A stretch of 64,000 bases of DNA from Cyclospora cayetanensis (taxonomy: Eukaryota; Apicomplexa; Conoidasida; Eucoccidiorida; Eimeriidae), in the NCBI RefSeq assembly GCF_002999335.1, contig NW_020312546.1, positions 1 to 64,000 on the forward strand. Reading direction: 5' to 3'. The stretch's first letter is position 1; every line of letters starts with the position of its first letter. Made by a program: the position numbers and the translations under genes. Below, one piece after another: positions 38,742 to 51,900 of this stretch. The notes beneath the pieces are model-generated. The model saw only the letters and a program-made list of their open reading frames with translations, was not told the DNA's origin and did not search any database.

Positions 38742-41700
38742 AAGCCAAGAAATTGTACATGTTTTTTGAAATTACTGCACCTGCCTTTTAAGAACCGCTT
38801 TGTACTTTCAACATCTGCCCATCCGCTCCATCAGCAACTGAGCGATTGCTAGTCCACATGCTCAGCGCCAGGCAATTAATCGCTCGGGTGAAAAATCAGT
38901 GATATAACAGCTGCTTCGCAGTCTTAACAAGGCTGTTAAGAGTCCGAGCGTATTCGGCTTGTGCTCTAGGATATCCCCTGGCTGGTATAGTCCTCGATCG
39001 GGGGAATTTGATGCCTTTCAGAGCAGGGTCACATGGTGTCTGTAGCCCTCCCAGGCATCAAGTCGTGCTATCGTCCCCAAAGAATGCTGCATATGCAGGG
39101 GTCCCGTCATCTTGAACATGAGCCACTGTGCGCCCCAAGCTCTTTAGGTTCTTACTACAGTCCACCGTTGCACCTGCAACAGGCGCCGATTCAGCACTAC
39201 TGGCCTTCTGCGTGTATACATCAAGGTCCTCACGCGAAGACCGCAGTTTCAGCTGCGGTTCCGAGTCCAACAACAGGTACAGTGGGAATAAGACCTTACA
39301 AGTTTTGCTTAGTTCCATATGCTTCTTTAGTATATTGCAGACACATATACTAGCAAATTATCCTTAAGATCCTACACGTCACATCGCGCTAATTGCCCTC
39401 TTCCCAACGTCATCACTGCATATGGTGACTCTGAAAGATTCGCGGAAATAGCCCGTAATTCGGAGCTTTTCCATAATAATGATTATAAAGGAGAATACTG
39501 GCTCTAGTGACAGAGAACAGGCTCGACGGTCCTCCGCTGTACTCATAAGAGGTGCCGCAGCTTTACGCAAGTTAGCTTCTGGCCTATCATACTGCCTCTT
39601 CTCACAGGAGCTAGCTCGTAGTAAGTAGACTCAGTGTTTTATTGAGCCTGCTCAACACGAGAAGATAGGAAGGGCTCCTAGGAGGACTGAATGCGTGCGC
39701 ATGGACGTAAAAACTCGATGATTATTCTCCTTGGCCTTCTGAAGAAACCTTTTCTAACTCTCTCAGGAGATAATCTTCTTTTATCCTGGTTAAAAGCGTA
39801 CGCACATACCAGAAAAGAGACGCTCTCGTGATTACAGCGTGTTTCCACGCCAGCACGCTCGCTGAACCGATTGCTGATCCAAGTCAGAGTCAAGCGCCAA
39901 TAGCAATAGAAGATCGTTCAATGGCTCGGAAAGCCTAGATCTGTGCACCAACTGTGTTTAAGAACACTTTGATTACTAATAACTGCGCATTGTAAACTAT
40001 TATGTGCATGCCCCGTTGAATACCCTGGGTAATAGCTTCCCCATAAACTCGGCGGGCACCCTTACCTCTAAATGAAAAGTCCTATTTGCTCATTTAAGCC
40101 TTGGTGATAGTGAAGCTGGATTTTCGCGCTAGGCGTAGTTCTCAGCGAAGGCATGCAGCCATAATATGTCCGTAATACCATTCCAGACAGTGCATCTAGT
40201 CAAGGACCATCCTTATGATTTAATGCTAAAGAGGCGTAGGCGTCCAGACTAGCCTGCTTCAGTGGCTGAAAGCACTTACAGACTATGGGCTATTTGACAG
40301 GCTCTATTTGCGTAACAGCGCGCCCCCGAATGCGAAGAAAGCAGGCGGCAGCGGAAGTATAGTGTTGAGTTTCTATGCACGCCAGCAGCGGTGCAGCATG
40401 CTGAACTCCTCATAGTAAAGGCAAAGGATATCTTCATAACGGGTGGCATCCAAAGTCATTAGGTTAGTGTGAAGGTCCATGGTCGCGAAATTCCGTTAAA
40501 AGAAGTTGTGCCACTGTCCCTTAATCATACCCTACTTCATTATGTAAGAAAATTTAGGGTGTTGTCGCAGACTACTCCTACAGCCGTTTGGCGAATGAGT
40601 TGCCGTCAGGGTTTTGTGTATGCCGATGGTCTGATTTGGGTGTAACTAATGTGTCGTGCGAATATGGGTTTTTAGGCTATGGGTGTGCTTGAGCAGAGTC
40701 TCTGGCAGCTTTTGTGATACTTTGGGTCGTGCCTACAGATAACCAGATTCAAGCTTCCGTGGCTTTGGGCCAGGAAATTTCAGCACCAGGCTAGCTTAGA
40801 AATTGGTCTATGGATTGTTGAAAGTATATAAAATAGGTGCTGTGTTCTATTCAGTAGAGTTGATTGTGTTGTGGGCAGATCTGTCAACACTAAGCTCTTA
40901 GGCTTTCTTCGCGTATACGATATGGCTACGGCCATTTTTTGGCATGGGCAACTTAGGACATCAGTCATTGATAGGAGCAACGCGTAAGAGCCTGAATCTT
41001 TGAGGGCTTTTGCCAAAAAGACACCAGGAGCCACACATGTTTGCTAAGCGTAGGGTCCTTGGGGTCTTGGAGGCTGCAATGCTTTACCTGGGACCCCGAT
41101 TAGGATACTGCATGATTTTTGATTCATTTAAAACTAAGGAAAAATTATTAAAGCTTCTTCCTATAGACGCTCTTTGGGTTTTGGCTTCGCCCCTAAAGGA
41201 TCGGGTATGAACAAAGAGTAACAGCTAGGGTAAAAGTTGCTGCACCCTCGAATCACTCCGATTAACTACAGCTTGCTGGATTTCGCACCTGATGTGTACA
41301 TTTACAACGTTAAAGTTTAATTATATCGAGCCAACGCCAATCTGCGATAGAAAGGATATACGAGCAGAGAACCACATTGTCAATTTTTTGGCAATTAGCT
41401 ACCGACAGGAAGTGTAGTTAGAAGGCCTACGTGAAGCTATGCCTGCTACGCTTTCCCTTTTTGAATCACTTCCTTGTATTAGATATAAGCCCATTAATAC
41501 AAGCTACACACAGGCCAGCGAATTGCTTCCCGCCCAGTCACTATTTCCCAGGATAGCAGAAACGCAAAAATGAGGGCGAGCAAGAATTGCAGTGTCATCC
41601 GGAGTTAGAAATTGTGGGGAAAAAGGGATACACACGCTGTGAAAACGACGAAAGGGGGGCCAAACTAGCACTACCGCTACTGCGTGATGGGTCGCTGTCG

Positions 41701-43580
41701 TTTGACTGCCGAGAGGTATGAGCCTCTTGCAACGAGATAGCAAAACACCGAGTAAAGTGCGCCAAGAGAATCAACATGCACACATTTTACGTTGCTTGCA
41801 GAGCTATTTCAGCATTCCAATACAGCCAGTTCATACAACACAATCCATACTCAAAGCTGTGAGAAGAACAAGCAAGAATGTAAATGCAAGCTTATTTTGA
41901 GGACACCTGCGCATAGAACTGGGATTGAGAAAAGCACCTTATACTAAAATTCAGAAGCTATTTGAAATGCATAAAGACAGAGTACTTATTTCAGGGAGGG
42001 AGCACGCGTAAGTGAAGAAAAGTAACTTAGAGAGGCAATTCCTACTGTTAATGGCAACCAGCGCTATGAACGAAAAGGGCTGTAGCCTCTGCTGTTGATA
42101 ATGTCTTTCGTCGGTCACTGATATTGACATTTTTTACTTCGTTTTACTAAAAATTCCCGCCTAGTGTGCCATCGGTGGTGAATAGTCTTTCGATTCAGCA
42201 CCTCTACGGCTGCCTATGGCTCCTCCGCCTCTTCCAAGGATCACCTGCCCGCCCGAAGCACCATGTGGCAGATTGGCAATGGAAGCTCACAAGCGGCATT
42301 ATTTTGTAATGATTGAGCTTTTGGGAGCGAAGAGTTGCAAGCGCTGCAAAACAGTGCCGCTCGTGCGCCCTCTGTCCATCCGCCCAAGGGTAATTCCCAG
42401 TGGTCATATTATAGGCAATGCGTACCAGCGTTATAAAATGTCAAACAGCACTGACGAACCTTGGAGCTTCATTCCTCATGATATTTTGGGGGAGTGCGTT
42501 GAGCTTTCATAAAAGCTTAAATGATTATTGAGCGACGTCCGAAGTTGTGTCACAACTTTTGGAAGTGATGAAATGAGCATATTTGCAGTCTATAGGCAAC
42601 GACGCAGGTGCTATCCTAACATTTGATTTTCGCAGTGCAAGAATAGAGTCAGCATCCTTCAGGGAATCGAAAGGCTTCGCAAAACGATGGATATAGGAAA
42701 ACTGCTCGGCTTCCGCTGCCAAAATTTCGGGCAAGATAGTTTGTGCTCCTCTGCTGCCGGACGCATCCCAGGACACCAAAAGGACCCAAATGCTTTCTCA
42801 CTTGTGCGGATCCCATCATTGCCGGAATTTACAGAATATCGTTGCAGGCCACAAAGCTGCATCGCTTGATTGTGTCGGAATGTACAAGCAACAAGAACAC
42901 AGTTTGTTTCAAGCCACAACACGCTATCCTTAAAGTGCCAATGCGTTCACCTAGTAATGGGCGTCAGGTGTCATAATTTGCGTGCTTCGCTTGCTTGCAC
43001 AAATGCACATGGTGTACTCCAAGTGCTCTTGGTAGCAGTTTCTGATAGTGTCGGAACATCTGCTTGCCATTTTTGTAATTGGCAATAACCGATGCATGGG
43101 CGTCGAAAGCATAAAGCCTACGTAATTTTGGCAGAAAATGATTATTTTTTAATGAAGAATCTCAGTGTACAATAGTAAATGATCCAGCGTCCCGAGCACG
43201 CATCGGCGACCATGTTGGAGATGCCGGTTTGATATTCTACCGTGTGAACTTGTAGTGCAGGACGCACTCAAGCAGGCGAACAACTCTGAGGTTACTAATG
43301 CTGTGAAAACTGTTTGTAAGGTGCACAAAGGAATGATGCTTACTTCTGAAAGGTAAAAATTTCCCAACAAAATAATACAAGTCTATTTTATACCTCACCA
43401 CACCACATTGAATTCTTTCTTGCGCACTGAGTAAAGCGGGTGGTTACGGTGATATGAGAACAGCAAGCAACACTTAAATTACTAGAGACCTCGCAGCCTT
43501 TTGGGAGACGGCAGACCCACCACTATGTTACTAGCATCGGTTATTAGGATAATGGACTCTTCTAGTTGGGCAACGAAAGT
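38742..43580. other. No gene recognised; repeat scraps
   Basis: Short frames only. A segment at 40240-40290 matches the LTR-like repeat piece at 2295-2345 in the same orientation. No reading frame with family features was seen. Confidence 0.4.
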
Positions 43581-43711
43581 ACCGGATGACAGGACCTTTA
43601 AAGTTGCCTGTAAGCGTCCGTGCTGCGGCAACAGCCTACTCTACCCAGACAAGGCTTTTTCATGTGGTTAGGTTTGCTTGTGCGATTCTGTTTTTGGCCG
43701 CAGGAATTGAG

Positions 43712-43927
43712 TCAGATCCGACAAGAACTAAAGCAAACAAGGCCTGGTCTCCACGTCTGCACATCACCACGGACGTTGTGCAGTTCTATACCATTGTATC
43801 TCATTGCGAAAATGCTTTTGCTAGATTTGCTTTGATTGCTGCTGCGTTGATAAGCTTCCTGAAGAAATCCAACTGGCAACATGCTTTCTATTCCCAGTGC
43901 TTGTCCCAGCTGAAGCGGATGTTGCAC
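43712..43927 (-). CDS. Possible exon of an unrecognised minus-strand gene
   Basis: The minus frame (about 71 residues, with SNQSKSSKSIF and DVQTWRPGLVCF) has a more protein-like composition than the overlapping plus frame at 43586-44005. It could be a 3' exon of the gene at 44245-45655, since it lies in the same direction 300 bases further on. No splice link was established. Confidence 0.25.
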   Translation of the reverse strand: MQHPLQLGQALGIESMLPVGFLQEAYQRSSNQSKSSKSIFAMRYNGIELHNVRGDVQTWRPGLVCFSSCRI

Positions 43928-44244
43928 GCGCTGTCGGTCCTATTGGACCTTTGGACTATGTACCAATTTGTCATTCATGGAGAAACGCATTCAACCCCCG
44001 TTTAGAGGCTCATTAACACCCAAAGTAACTTAACACGGCACTTCAGCTGAAGCATCAACAAGTCCAAACTGGATTTAGGTACACCCGACCATAGAGGTGA
44101 TCGTGTAGAGAGCAGTTTTCTGTATGTCATAACGATGAACAGGGATTTGTAATACAGCATCTCTAAAGTCAATGTCGAGTAGAATGTCGATCTCCGCAGA
44201 TTGTCGTGCAGTTGGCTAGCATGAGGTATCGGGTGCTTCTCCAG

Positions 44245-45655
44245 TTATGTTACATAGGGGCTCGAGGCTAATGTACATGAGCCACGATCCAGCATAAAAT
44301 ACTGATTTGTTTTTAACGGGGCGCTGTAGGACTCCCACACCTTGCTGTTTTCAAACAAATAATCCGCAGAAGGCTCAATCTCTTCTTTAAAGTGTGCGCT
44401 TTCTATCCCACTGAACAGAGGTAACTCAAGCATCAGCTCAGTGCGGTGTGGTGGACGACTGGCAAGTGGCCAGCGGGCTAGCAGCTCCCCAGTATTCAGT
44501 ACTTCCACCAACGCATCAATATTTGCACATTCCTGCTCTTCCTTGTCCGAGAGCTCAATTGGCGTCCCTAAATGAGGGTTATTGCGCAATGACTAGAACG
44601 GGCTGCATGCTCAGAACCTTTTTTTCTTCCTGTGCAGCTGAACTGCTGCAAAAGGATAACTCCGCTTTAACTGAGGCAGTGATGCTAACCTGTTTACCAC
44701 GGATAGAAAGGAAGTTGTTTTGAAAACCATGAACTGCATTTCCTTAAAGTTTCCTGGAAGAGTAGTTCTTCAAGCGCTCAGCTCTGGCCGCATGCTGCCT
44801 CCAATTGGGTGATCCATCCCATACCTAGGACTCTGTGCTGGTGCAACGCTTCAGCATAGAAAAGACACGCAGTTCCATTGAACTGCTGTAGCCTTGCCGA
44901 TCCTTGCGTTCTGCCTCTGTTAGCAAACCCAAGTCCTAGGAACTGCGCTCATGAGAAAACGGGTAGTAGGTATTTCTGAGGCGTCTCCTCTGTTACCACA
45001 GATCTGCTCTAAATTTGCTCTCCTGTAGTGCTGGCGATTTTCGACCTTCAATCTGTGCTTCTATCAATGCGGAGTTGACCTGTGGACTCTCCAAATGCAG
45101 CTCTGCTTTTGTAGTCCACTTCACTCTGCTGCAACCTGCCATGGAACTTTCCGTTTCCAAAAGGAACATGCTGTGCTTTTCAAGCAGCCTGATTTCGCTA
45201 GGCCTACTTCCGTTGTCTAGAGTTTTTGCTTTTCTGTGTGGTCCTGCATTTCCGGACTAATTCATCCAATTCTTCACAATTGAAAAGTCAAGTTGTGGGG
45301 GCAATATCTGGGGTCGCACAGGAGCGCGAGCTTTTTCTAGCTTTCTCTTTTGGTCCTCCTTAGACTGTAGTTTAGGGCTGGTCGACACTGCACCCACATG
45401 CGTAGGCTTCAAATTATAATTTGGTTGTTCATCTTTACCTACGACCACGCACCGTTTGCACCCATGTGCTCGTGGAGCCTCATGTAGTCCAGCATTTGTG
45501 GGCTCTCTGATGTTCGACCAGTTAATTGCTGAGTTGCTGCCTTGCCTTCGACTGCCTGGCGTGAAATTTATATCTGAGTTGAACCAATGATAAAGCAGCA
45601 CTTCGTCTATGTCGTGGCTCTTGATAGCCAGTTTCGTGCAATCAGTACTGTACAA
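44245..45655 (-). CDS. Unrecognised multi-exon gene candidate
   Basis: Two well-composed minus frames bound this region. The frame at 45655-45257 is 132 residues, with a lysine/glutamate-rich helix KEDQKRKLEKARAPVRP. The frame at 44589-44245 is 114 residues, with KEEQECANIDALVEVL. After the TAG at 45257-45259 the first frame stays open for a further 84 codons to a donor-like GTAACA near 45010. The TAG lies at the end of a 21-base GTGAAG...TTAG segment (45257-45277) that could be an intron of unusual size. Other exons between 45010 and 44600 look possible but were not joined. No family is recognised; the sequence suggests a soluble, partly coiled-coil protein. A decayed gene is the main alternative. 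Confidence 0.45.
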
Positions 45656-45699
45656 ATCTACTTGTAGAAGAAACTTTTTGATTCTTCTTGATTCTCTCT

Positions 45700-46450
45700 A
45701 AGCCTGCTTCTATAATGATTTCGACGTAAGCCGTTCAGTCGGGGCTTGTAAAGGCAGGCAACTTCTCTTACATCAATAGAACCATCAGTAAAGTGCTTCT
45801 ACTTCTATTAAGCATGCCACAAGGTACATGTCTTTCTCTTTATTATAGAGGCAAAAAGCGAGATACCCTTGCAACCAGTTGATCAAATCTTTGGGTACTT
45901 ATCCATCCTTAGGGTCGTAATACTGCCCTGGTCAGCACAAGCTCATAGGCGCATTCATGAACTTTTTCTCCGTTGACGAACCATGCACTTTTCCCAAAGA
46001 GAGACGCCGCATCGAAGGACACTGTGATACCAACTGGAGCGCCCCATTTAGTGCCTCCGTAGGGACACACTTTGCTCCAGATTCAGTGCAAGCTTGACAT
46101 AAAACTATTGAGCGTTTTCCAGAGAAGCTTTGCATACTCCTCCACGCGCATCTTGGAGTTTCTGACACGAGGGAGAGGGACATTTGGGGTGCACGTGTAG
46201 CTATAAGCACTCCTAGTATTCACAACTATTTGCGCAAAGTATCTAGCTCACGCCCACAGAGCGTCACGCCTCTTGCATAGATTCAACGGTAATCTAAAAT
46301 ACGTAAGCTTCGCACAAGCAAACAGCTCAGTCAGTTTTCCACGACTCTCAATCGTACACTACTAAATCATTGAAAAGTGTTTAAGTGTAGCTTAGCGTGC
46401 TACAATCATCGTATCATAGCGCTCTCACCCCTGAAGCAGGTTAGCACAGA
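45700..46450. repeat. Retroelement repeat debris
   Basis: Bases 45770-45870 match 57265-57350 in the same orientation (shared agtaaagtgcttct, atgccacaaggt and a gagatac end). The reverse complement of 46415-46450 carries the 'cctgcttcagggg' piece found at 2295 and 40245. The minus frame at 45932-46210 (92 residues) lies within this and is not recognised. Confidence 0.45.
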
Positions 46451-47170
46451 CGCACGCTTTTCCATAGTCTGAATTATTTAGAATTTTGCATGACTAGAAT
46501 CTTCGTGTGGATTGGTGCCATTTGAAACCTTTCATATTGCGGGCAGTTCCCCGACAGTCTAGCATAATCAGTGAGTTCAGCTTAATTGTTGACAAGGCCA
46601 TAGAATAAGCAAACAACATAACATTTTCTGCACCAAGATACCCGCGGATAGTGGGAGAGTAGTGCTGCCAAAGCCAAGGGGGAGGCTAATGCGTCCATGC
46701 TCCAGTTTGTCTTGCATGCATCAGTTCACGCAGGGAGCAACTTCGACGACCGGGCAGGCTTCAAGTGTAGACTCTGCACAGAACTGGCCGTATTCTGGCA
46801 TTCGTAGCTTCTTTGCACGAACGCACATTTTTTTAAAATTGCTGCTAGGGTCGAACTTTGATGCCAGCAGCAAGCGACCCAATGAGCGGAGAATCGTGGG
46901 AACAGCCTAATTCCACGAGTGTGAGTATAAAGCATTCGCATTGATTTCAAACCCTAAAACAAAATTAATTATGGATTGAGATAGGCTTTAGAGGGGTTAT
47001 TGGGAAGCCTGAGCAGAGCGATCATCCAGCTTGGGATCTTCACCCGCGTGCAGTCAGCCCATGTTGTAGATCCTTGCTACTCCATCGTGCTAAGAAATCT
47101 CCAGACTCCTATAAAAGGGCTTCGATGAGGCTGCCAACTCGTGGAAAGGGGTAGCAAGGCGGAATAGGAG
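46451..47170. other. No gene recognised
   Basis: Opposed frames at 46662-46910 (plus) and 46726-46950 (minus) overlap and show no family. Nothing else stands out. Confidence 0.35.
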
Positions 47171-47623
47171 TCACAAGGCGTCAAGCTGCGACGCTTGTTG
47201 GGAGTACAATTGAGTCCTGTAGGGTCCCTTGATGATATATGGGCCCCTTAGCTGTTCTGCCAAAAAATTATTAGGCGAGTAAAAATCTTGCAGGCTGTCC
47301 TGTGTCGCTGAGGGGCTGGGGACAGCACTGGGCCTCACCAGCAAGCGCCATTCCCAGAGCAAATTGTAGCTTGGGGCATGAGTCTGTGGAAGGAGGTAAG
47401 AAGAATAGCAAAGTAGCACCACGACTTGGAGCTGAAGCGTCTGCTCAGAGTGCATTCCCAACTGTGTCTGGTCTTTGTGTGATCCAGAATGCCCAAAGCA
47501 CTTCCTAAAAGCAAGTCTTAGGCCGAGTTTTGACACCCCAGTCTGCGCCTCAGACCAAGCAAATGCCCCATCAAAATAACGCCGGGTTGAGAAAGTCTGT
47601 CTGCCATGATGCTCAGTATTCAC
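47171..47623 (-). CDS. Hypothetical ORF, 150 residues
   Basis: A minus frame of 150 residues ending in a serine/glutamine/tyrosine-rich tail (QLYSQQASQLDAL). It has a leucine/valine-rich middle but no clear signal or membrane segment and no known domain. It faces the plus-strand gene at 47893. It may be one exon of a larger gene or chance; an overlapping plus frame (47302-47508) is shorter and less protein-like. Confidence 0.3.
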   Translation of the reverse strand: MNTEHHGRQTFSTRRYFDGAFAWSEAQTGVSKLGLRLAFRKCFGHSGSHKDQTQLGMHSEQTLQLQVVVLLCYSSYLLPQTHAPSYNLLWEWRLLVRPSAVPSPSATQDSLQDFYSPNNFLAEQLRGPYIIKGPYRTQLYSQQASQLDAL

Positions 47624-47889
47624 AAGAGAAAGATCGGAAGCAACTTTCTCCAGAATAAAGTAAAGCTTCTTGTGTTAGACAGCTCAACATGCTCATGAGT
47701 AACGAGAAATGCATGGCATTTGCCCACACGTGAATAGAGCTTTTAAAGCGCCTGATATTCATTTGGGATCAAGACGTGAGATTTCATAGCGCTTTTCAAG
47801 GGTGAAGGGTATCTCGCTATGGTTCTTTAAAAAAATTTCTTCAACTTTGAAATCACTACCACACAAGCCCGCGAGTTGCTAAACTTATC

Positions 47890-48312
47890 AGAGTGCCCGC
47901 TGTCCCCGCTGTCTGCTTGCCACCTTCCATACAGAGGCTACTGATAGGCCAAAACAACTTAGGGCACCTAAAGCCCGCGGTGTATAATGCAGCTTTTGAA
48001 ACAGCACAAAAGCTACTTCATGTATCAAAAGTTGCAAAAAAATGCGGACATCCACATTCCGAAATTCTTTCAAGTGAGCACGAAGAAAGTAACCATTTCA
48101 TATACGGATTTATGATAAGGTAAAATGTGTCAACAAACAGCGAGATGCATGGTAAGTCACCAAACTAAATGTTGGGTACTTTGTTTTTGTCTCCAATAAC
48201 GCTTGTTACCGCTTCCGTCGTATCCGCAGTTGCTGAAGTAGGCCCTTACCCTACAGCTCCTCGAAAAGTGAAAGATAAGAAACATGAAGAAGTAAATTAT
48301 GTGGCATCTTAG
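47890..48312 (+). CDS. Unrecognised gene, last exons, with microexon and possible 21-base intron
   Basis: The frame from about 47890 encodes LKPAVYNAAFETAQKLLHVSK and continues to HEESNHFIYGFMI at 48119. A TAA follows, but removing the 21 bases 48120-48140 (GTAAAA...ACAG) keeps the frame into an 11-base microexon (48141-48151) and then a strong donor GTAAGT. The next intron (48152-48229, ends TCCGCAG) joins in phase to a final exon encoding VAEVGPYPTAPRKVKDKKHEE and a TAG at 48310-48312. Without the tiny intron the gene would end two codons after a conventional splice. An upstream exon is likely, because an acceptor-like TTATCAG precedes 47890. No family recognised. Confidence 0.5.
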
Positions 48313-48422
48313 CAACAATAACCAAAGCATTACTCATTCGTATTTCCAGAAGTCACTAACTGTGCGAGCTCGAACATATTTTTAAAATGTGGGTTTTGTG
48401 GAACCCATGATAGCTTAAGCGC

Positions 48423-48960
48423 CTATGGTGACGTACTTGTTGATAATTTGGTTGTTGTAGATAACGGGGTAATCTGTTGCCTTTTAGCGAGGTGAGTAGA
48501 ATAGCTTCTTAAAAAGGCAAAGTTGTGGGCGGTGGCCTTGCTGGTATCTTTGCTTTTTACGGAGAGAAATTTCGTGCCGTTGGAAGGGAGGTTGGTTTGG
48601 GGGGTGCAACTGAGATGCTTACTGCACGCCAGTGAGGCTATGTTTGTAAGCACTTGAAGATTAATTTTTTCGGCAAATGGAAGTGCGTCTTGCGAAGCAA
48701 TGTCCACCTGCACTTGTGATACTGGCTTATCACCAGCGGAAGTTATCGACGTCAGAAGTCTACTACTTTCGACTAGATGCTCAGCCTGCAAATTAAATGC
48801 AGAGCACTGGATAAGCCGACTACGACGTGAATATGCTGAGGCTTCAAATGTTGATCGGTAAGCTTTGAACGTTTTCTGGCTATACCTAGTACATGTGACG
48901 TGCGTTTTGAAAAGTGGTGCGTCATGAGTCTGTTGTTGCCCAGGATATTTAATTACACCC
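48423..48960 (-). CDS. Serine/threonine-rich ORF, probably last exon of the large minus-strand gene
   Basis: This frame gives about 180 residues, rich in serine, threonine and lysine, ending in STTTKLSTSTSP. It overlaps the stop end of the preceding exon (48970) in another frame. One phase-compatible link is donor AA|GTGTCG in the upstream exon to acceptor CTGTTATAG near 48973, but others exist. If the link is wrong, this is a separate small gene or chance. No domain recognised. Confidence 0.4.
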
Positions 48961-48969
48961 GCTTTTGTG

Positions 48970-51900
48970 CTATAACAGATAAAGCTTGTGACGCTCCATT
49001 TGTAGCACATTTACCCGCCCGTTGTATCGTACTGGTTGACGTCTGTAGTACTTCTTGTGCAGCTGCTTGTAAGCGTCACGGGGACACGAACGACTATCTT
49101 CACGACGACACTTGAGCGCATGGAGCATCTGTTCAAGTACTATAAGTCGCAGCTGCTGCCACAGCTCCTCAACACACAGTTCAAACGATGGTGTCACCAA
49201 AGCTCTTGCGGCTATTTGCTCGGTTCTTTGTTTATCGTGAAGAGGGGGCTGAGAAATGCAAACACAAATCGTTTCTCTAGTAAGCCTCTGTTCTTCGGTA
49301 TAAACGATCCGTTTAGTATTTTAGTGTTTTATCGTCACCTTATGTGCTTCCCGGTCCAGCTGCGTGCTCAGATGCTGTCCTGCAAGGCTGTGTGGTTCGA
49401 GGACATTGGCTTCAGCTGTAGCTTTCTCCTTAATAATGGTTGTTGCTGAGATGTGTTTATCCTTTTTCCGAGGCCTTAGATGCAATGTCCTTTTAGTGTT
49501 ACTATTGACGCAATTTGTGGTACATGTAATGCTGGCGACGGGACCCTGGAAATCCTCAGATATCGCATGAATGCCTTGATTTGGGGCAGTATGGCCCTCC
49601 ACCTGTTCCTGTGGAACGGTTTCAAGTACGCCGCTCATTTGCATGCTAATACTACGCCTAGTGCACTTCTCAGAGGTTTGTGGAGCACAAATTCTGTTGC
49701 TTGAACTACCTTTTCTTGGCCCAGGTACTTGACTCTGAAAAGGCTGCACTCGCCGAACTCTGCGGCAAGGGCCACCTGGAACGTTCGCGTGCTGCTTTTC
49801 TGCATATGGGAGCTCTACTCTAGATGACGGTCGAGCGGAACTAGTTGAATTCGCCTGTGGTAGGTTCACGTGATCGGTTGTAGGAATCGCCGTTGGATGA
49901 GGCATCCATTTTGGCGTTGTGAAACCGCCCAACCTGGGTGTGTATGGCATTGCCTTTATTCTTTCCTCCCTAATAATTGGTGCTGATGATATACCCTTCA
50001 TTGTTAAACATGCATTATATCTTCTGTCCTCCTTATAAGGGCTACTGGCACAAATCATAGTTCCTCTTTCCATCGTTCTACCTGCACGATGTGGAAGAAC
50101 GGCAGGACGTGTAACGGAAATAACATACGCAACCAGCAGAACAAGTCCATGCAAGGGGTATTTTCGAGTTGTTAGAGATGTCTTAAAGGTCACGTCAACT
50201 ATGCAAAGGAGAGCAGTAAGGGGTTTCTCGTGCTTTATCACTGAGTTCGGAGGTATTTCATAGTGCTTTGCTGAAGCCTTCCAGTAGGGTGCAGCAACTC
50301 GAAACTGACATTTTTTGGCCTTGTCTCCTTGACCAAGCCCAACATAGCATGCTGAAGAACGTGAGGTGGGAGCATCTGTTCTTGTGGGCACTTTTAAAAC
50401 ACTTGAATCAATTGGCTCCAAGGTAATTGTGGCATCAGTAGTCAAGTCATGCTCCTGTTCTATTCCGTCGCTTTCATCCCTACACTCAGAGTGTGCTGGT
50501 ACTACTCTGTTGTCCACGCTAATAAGGCAATCTACAGCGGCAGAACTTCTGCCCTGGCAAGCTCTTTTGGTAGCCTGAGGCCGATGACTATTGGCATGCA
50601 CTGGTGGACCACTTCGGATAGAGCCAACGCATCTCCTTCCTAAGCGCAGAGCAGACAGCATTACGTTGCAGCAGCATGAACTGCTTCTACTATGTGAAGT
50701 GACAGAGTTAAAAAGATGCGCGGCACAAAGTATCTGTAAAATGAGATGTTCTGTCGGATTATCATCCGGGTCACTGACCGTTGTTTGATTACTCCTCGTG
50801 TGTGTAATAGTTTGAAGGAACTGATCGAGCACGCCTCCAAAGTATCATGTATTACAAACTTTAAGACTACCTCAGTCTTATTTAAATCATGTGACTGACT
50901 TCACAGATGCATACTAGAGATGTCTTCAGGCGCACTAGGATCTGGAGGTTCACCGTTTGTAATGATAAAATCAGTTTCTCTTCCAGAAAAAGGGCGGGCA
51001 GTGTAGCTCTTCTCCCAGGAGCAATGGCCCAGTTCACGCTGTTTCTTTTTCTTGAAATCATGCGGAAGCGGCTTTCCATTGCATTCAATCCCTTTCTGCT
51101 GCATCCGAGGAAGCCGAAGAGACCTGCCTTGTGCTCTCTGGCCTGCCGCTGTCATAATTTTCGAGCATTCTGGATAGGCGGAAACAACGTCCTTCACGGC
51201 AGTTTCACGACAAACTCGTAGCTGTTGAAGCTCAGTACAGCCATGGGAAGATGGCACAGGGTCCGGCAAACAGGGTACGTCAATTGTAGTGTGCAAATTG
51301 TTTTCCTGTTCATCTTCGTCCTCCGAGCAGCTTTCTCCCATATCAGTTACTATGAACTGTCGCATATGCCTGCCGATAGTTCCGACGGAATAATCACGTG
51401 TGCGAGAAAAGGCATTTGTCCGCACTCGCCTTGCCGTACGCTGTCTGTGTCTCCTAGAATGACCGGCTGCCAACAGAGTGCTCGCATAGCCTTGTCGTCG
51501 GCCAGTAAGTTTACATAATCCCTTTTTATAGCCTACCATGCGGCAGCTTTGAATAGACACGCCGGAAGTGCTCATCGATGATGGTGAGCAGAGATTTGGC
51601 TGTTGTCGTTTCGTGAAACAGCGCGGCAGGCCCCGGTCATCTGGGGGGCTCCACTGAGAATCTCTTCGTGGGACTGACGAATAGCGCATGCTATCAGGAA
51701 ATGTGGCCCGAGTGCCTGCAACACTTGAATTGTGGGTGTCACCACTGTGGCTCGGATTTGATCGTTCTCTTGCCAAGCTGTAGAGCCGAAAGGGGGGACC
51801 ACAGGGGGCAATGTGCTGCATGGCATGCTGCAAGCAGCACATAAAAGACGCAAGCCTTTGTGGACGTCGAGTTGTTTTCCAGAGGCAGCATAGCGCAAAG

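Noticed and set aside
43586..44005. 139-residue plus-strand ORF
   Set aside because: Overlapped by a more protein-like minus frame in line with the minus gene at 44245-45655; no domain seen.
45257..45277. Reassigned TAG codon (alternative genetic code)
   Set aside because: CFAP52 and DNAAF11 contain no in-frame TAG, TAA or TGA across about 970 codons and both end at standard stops (TAA, TGA).
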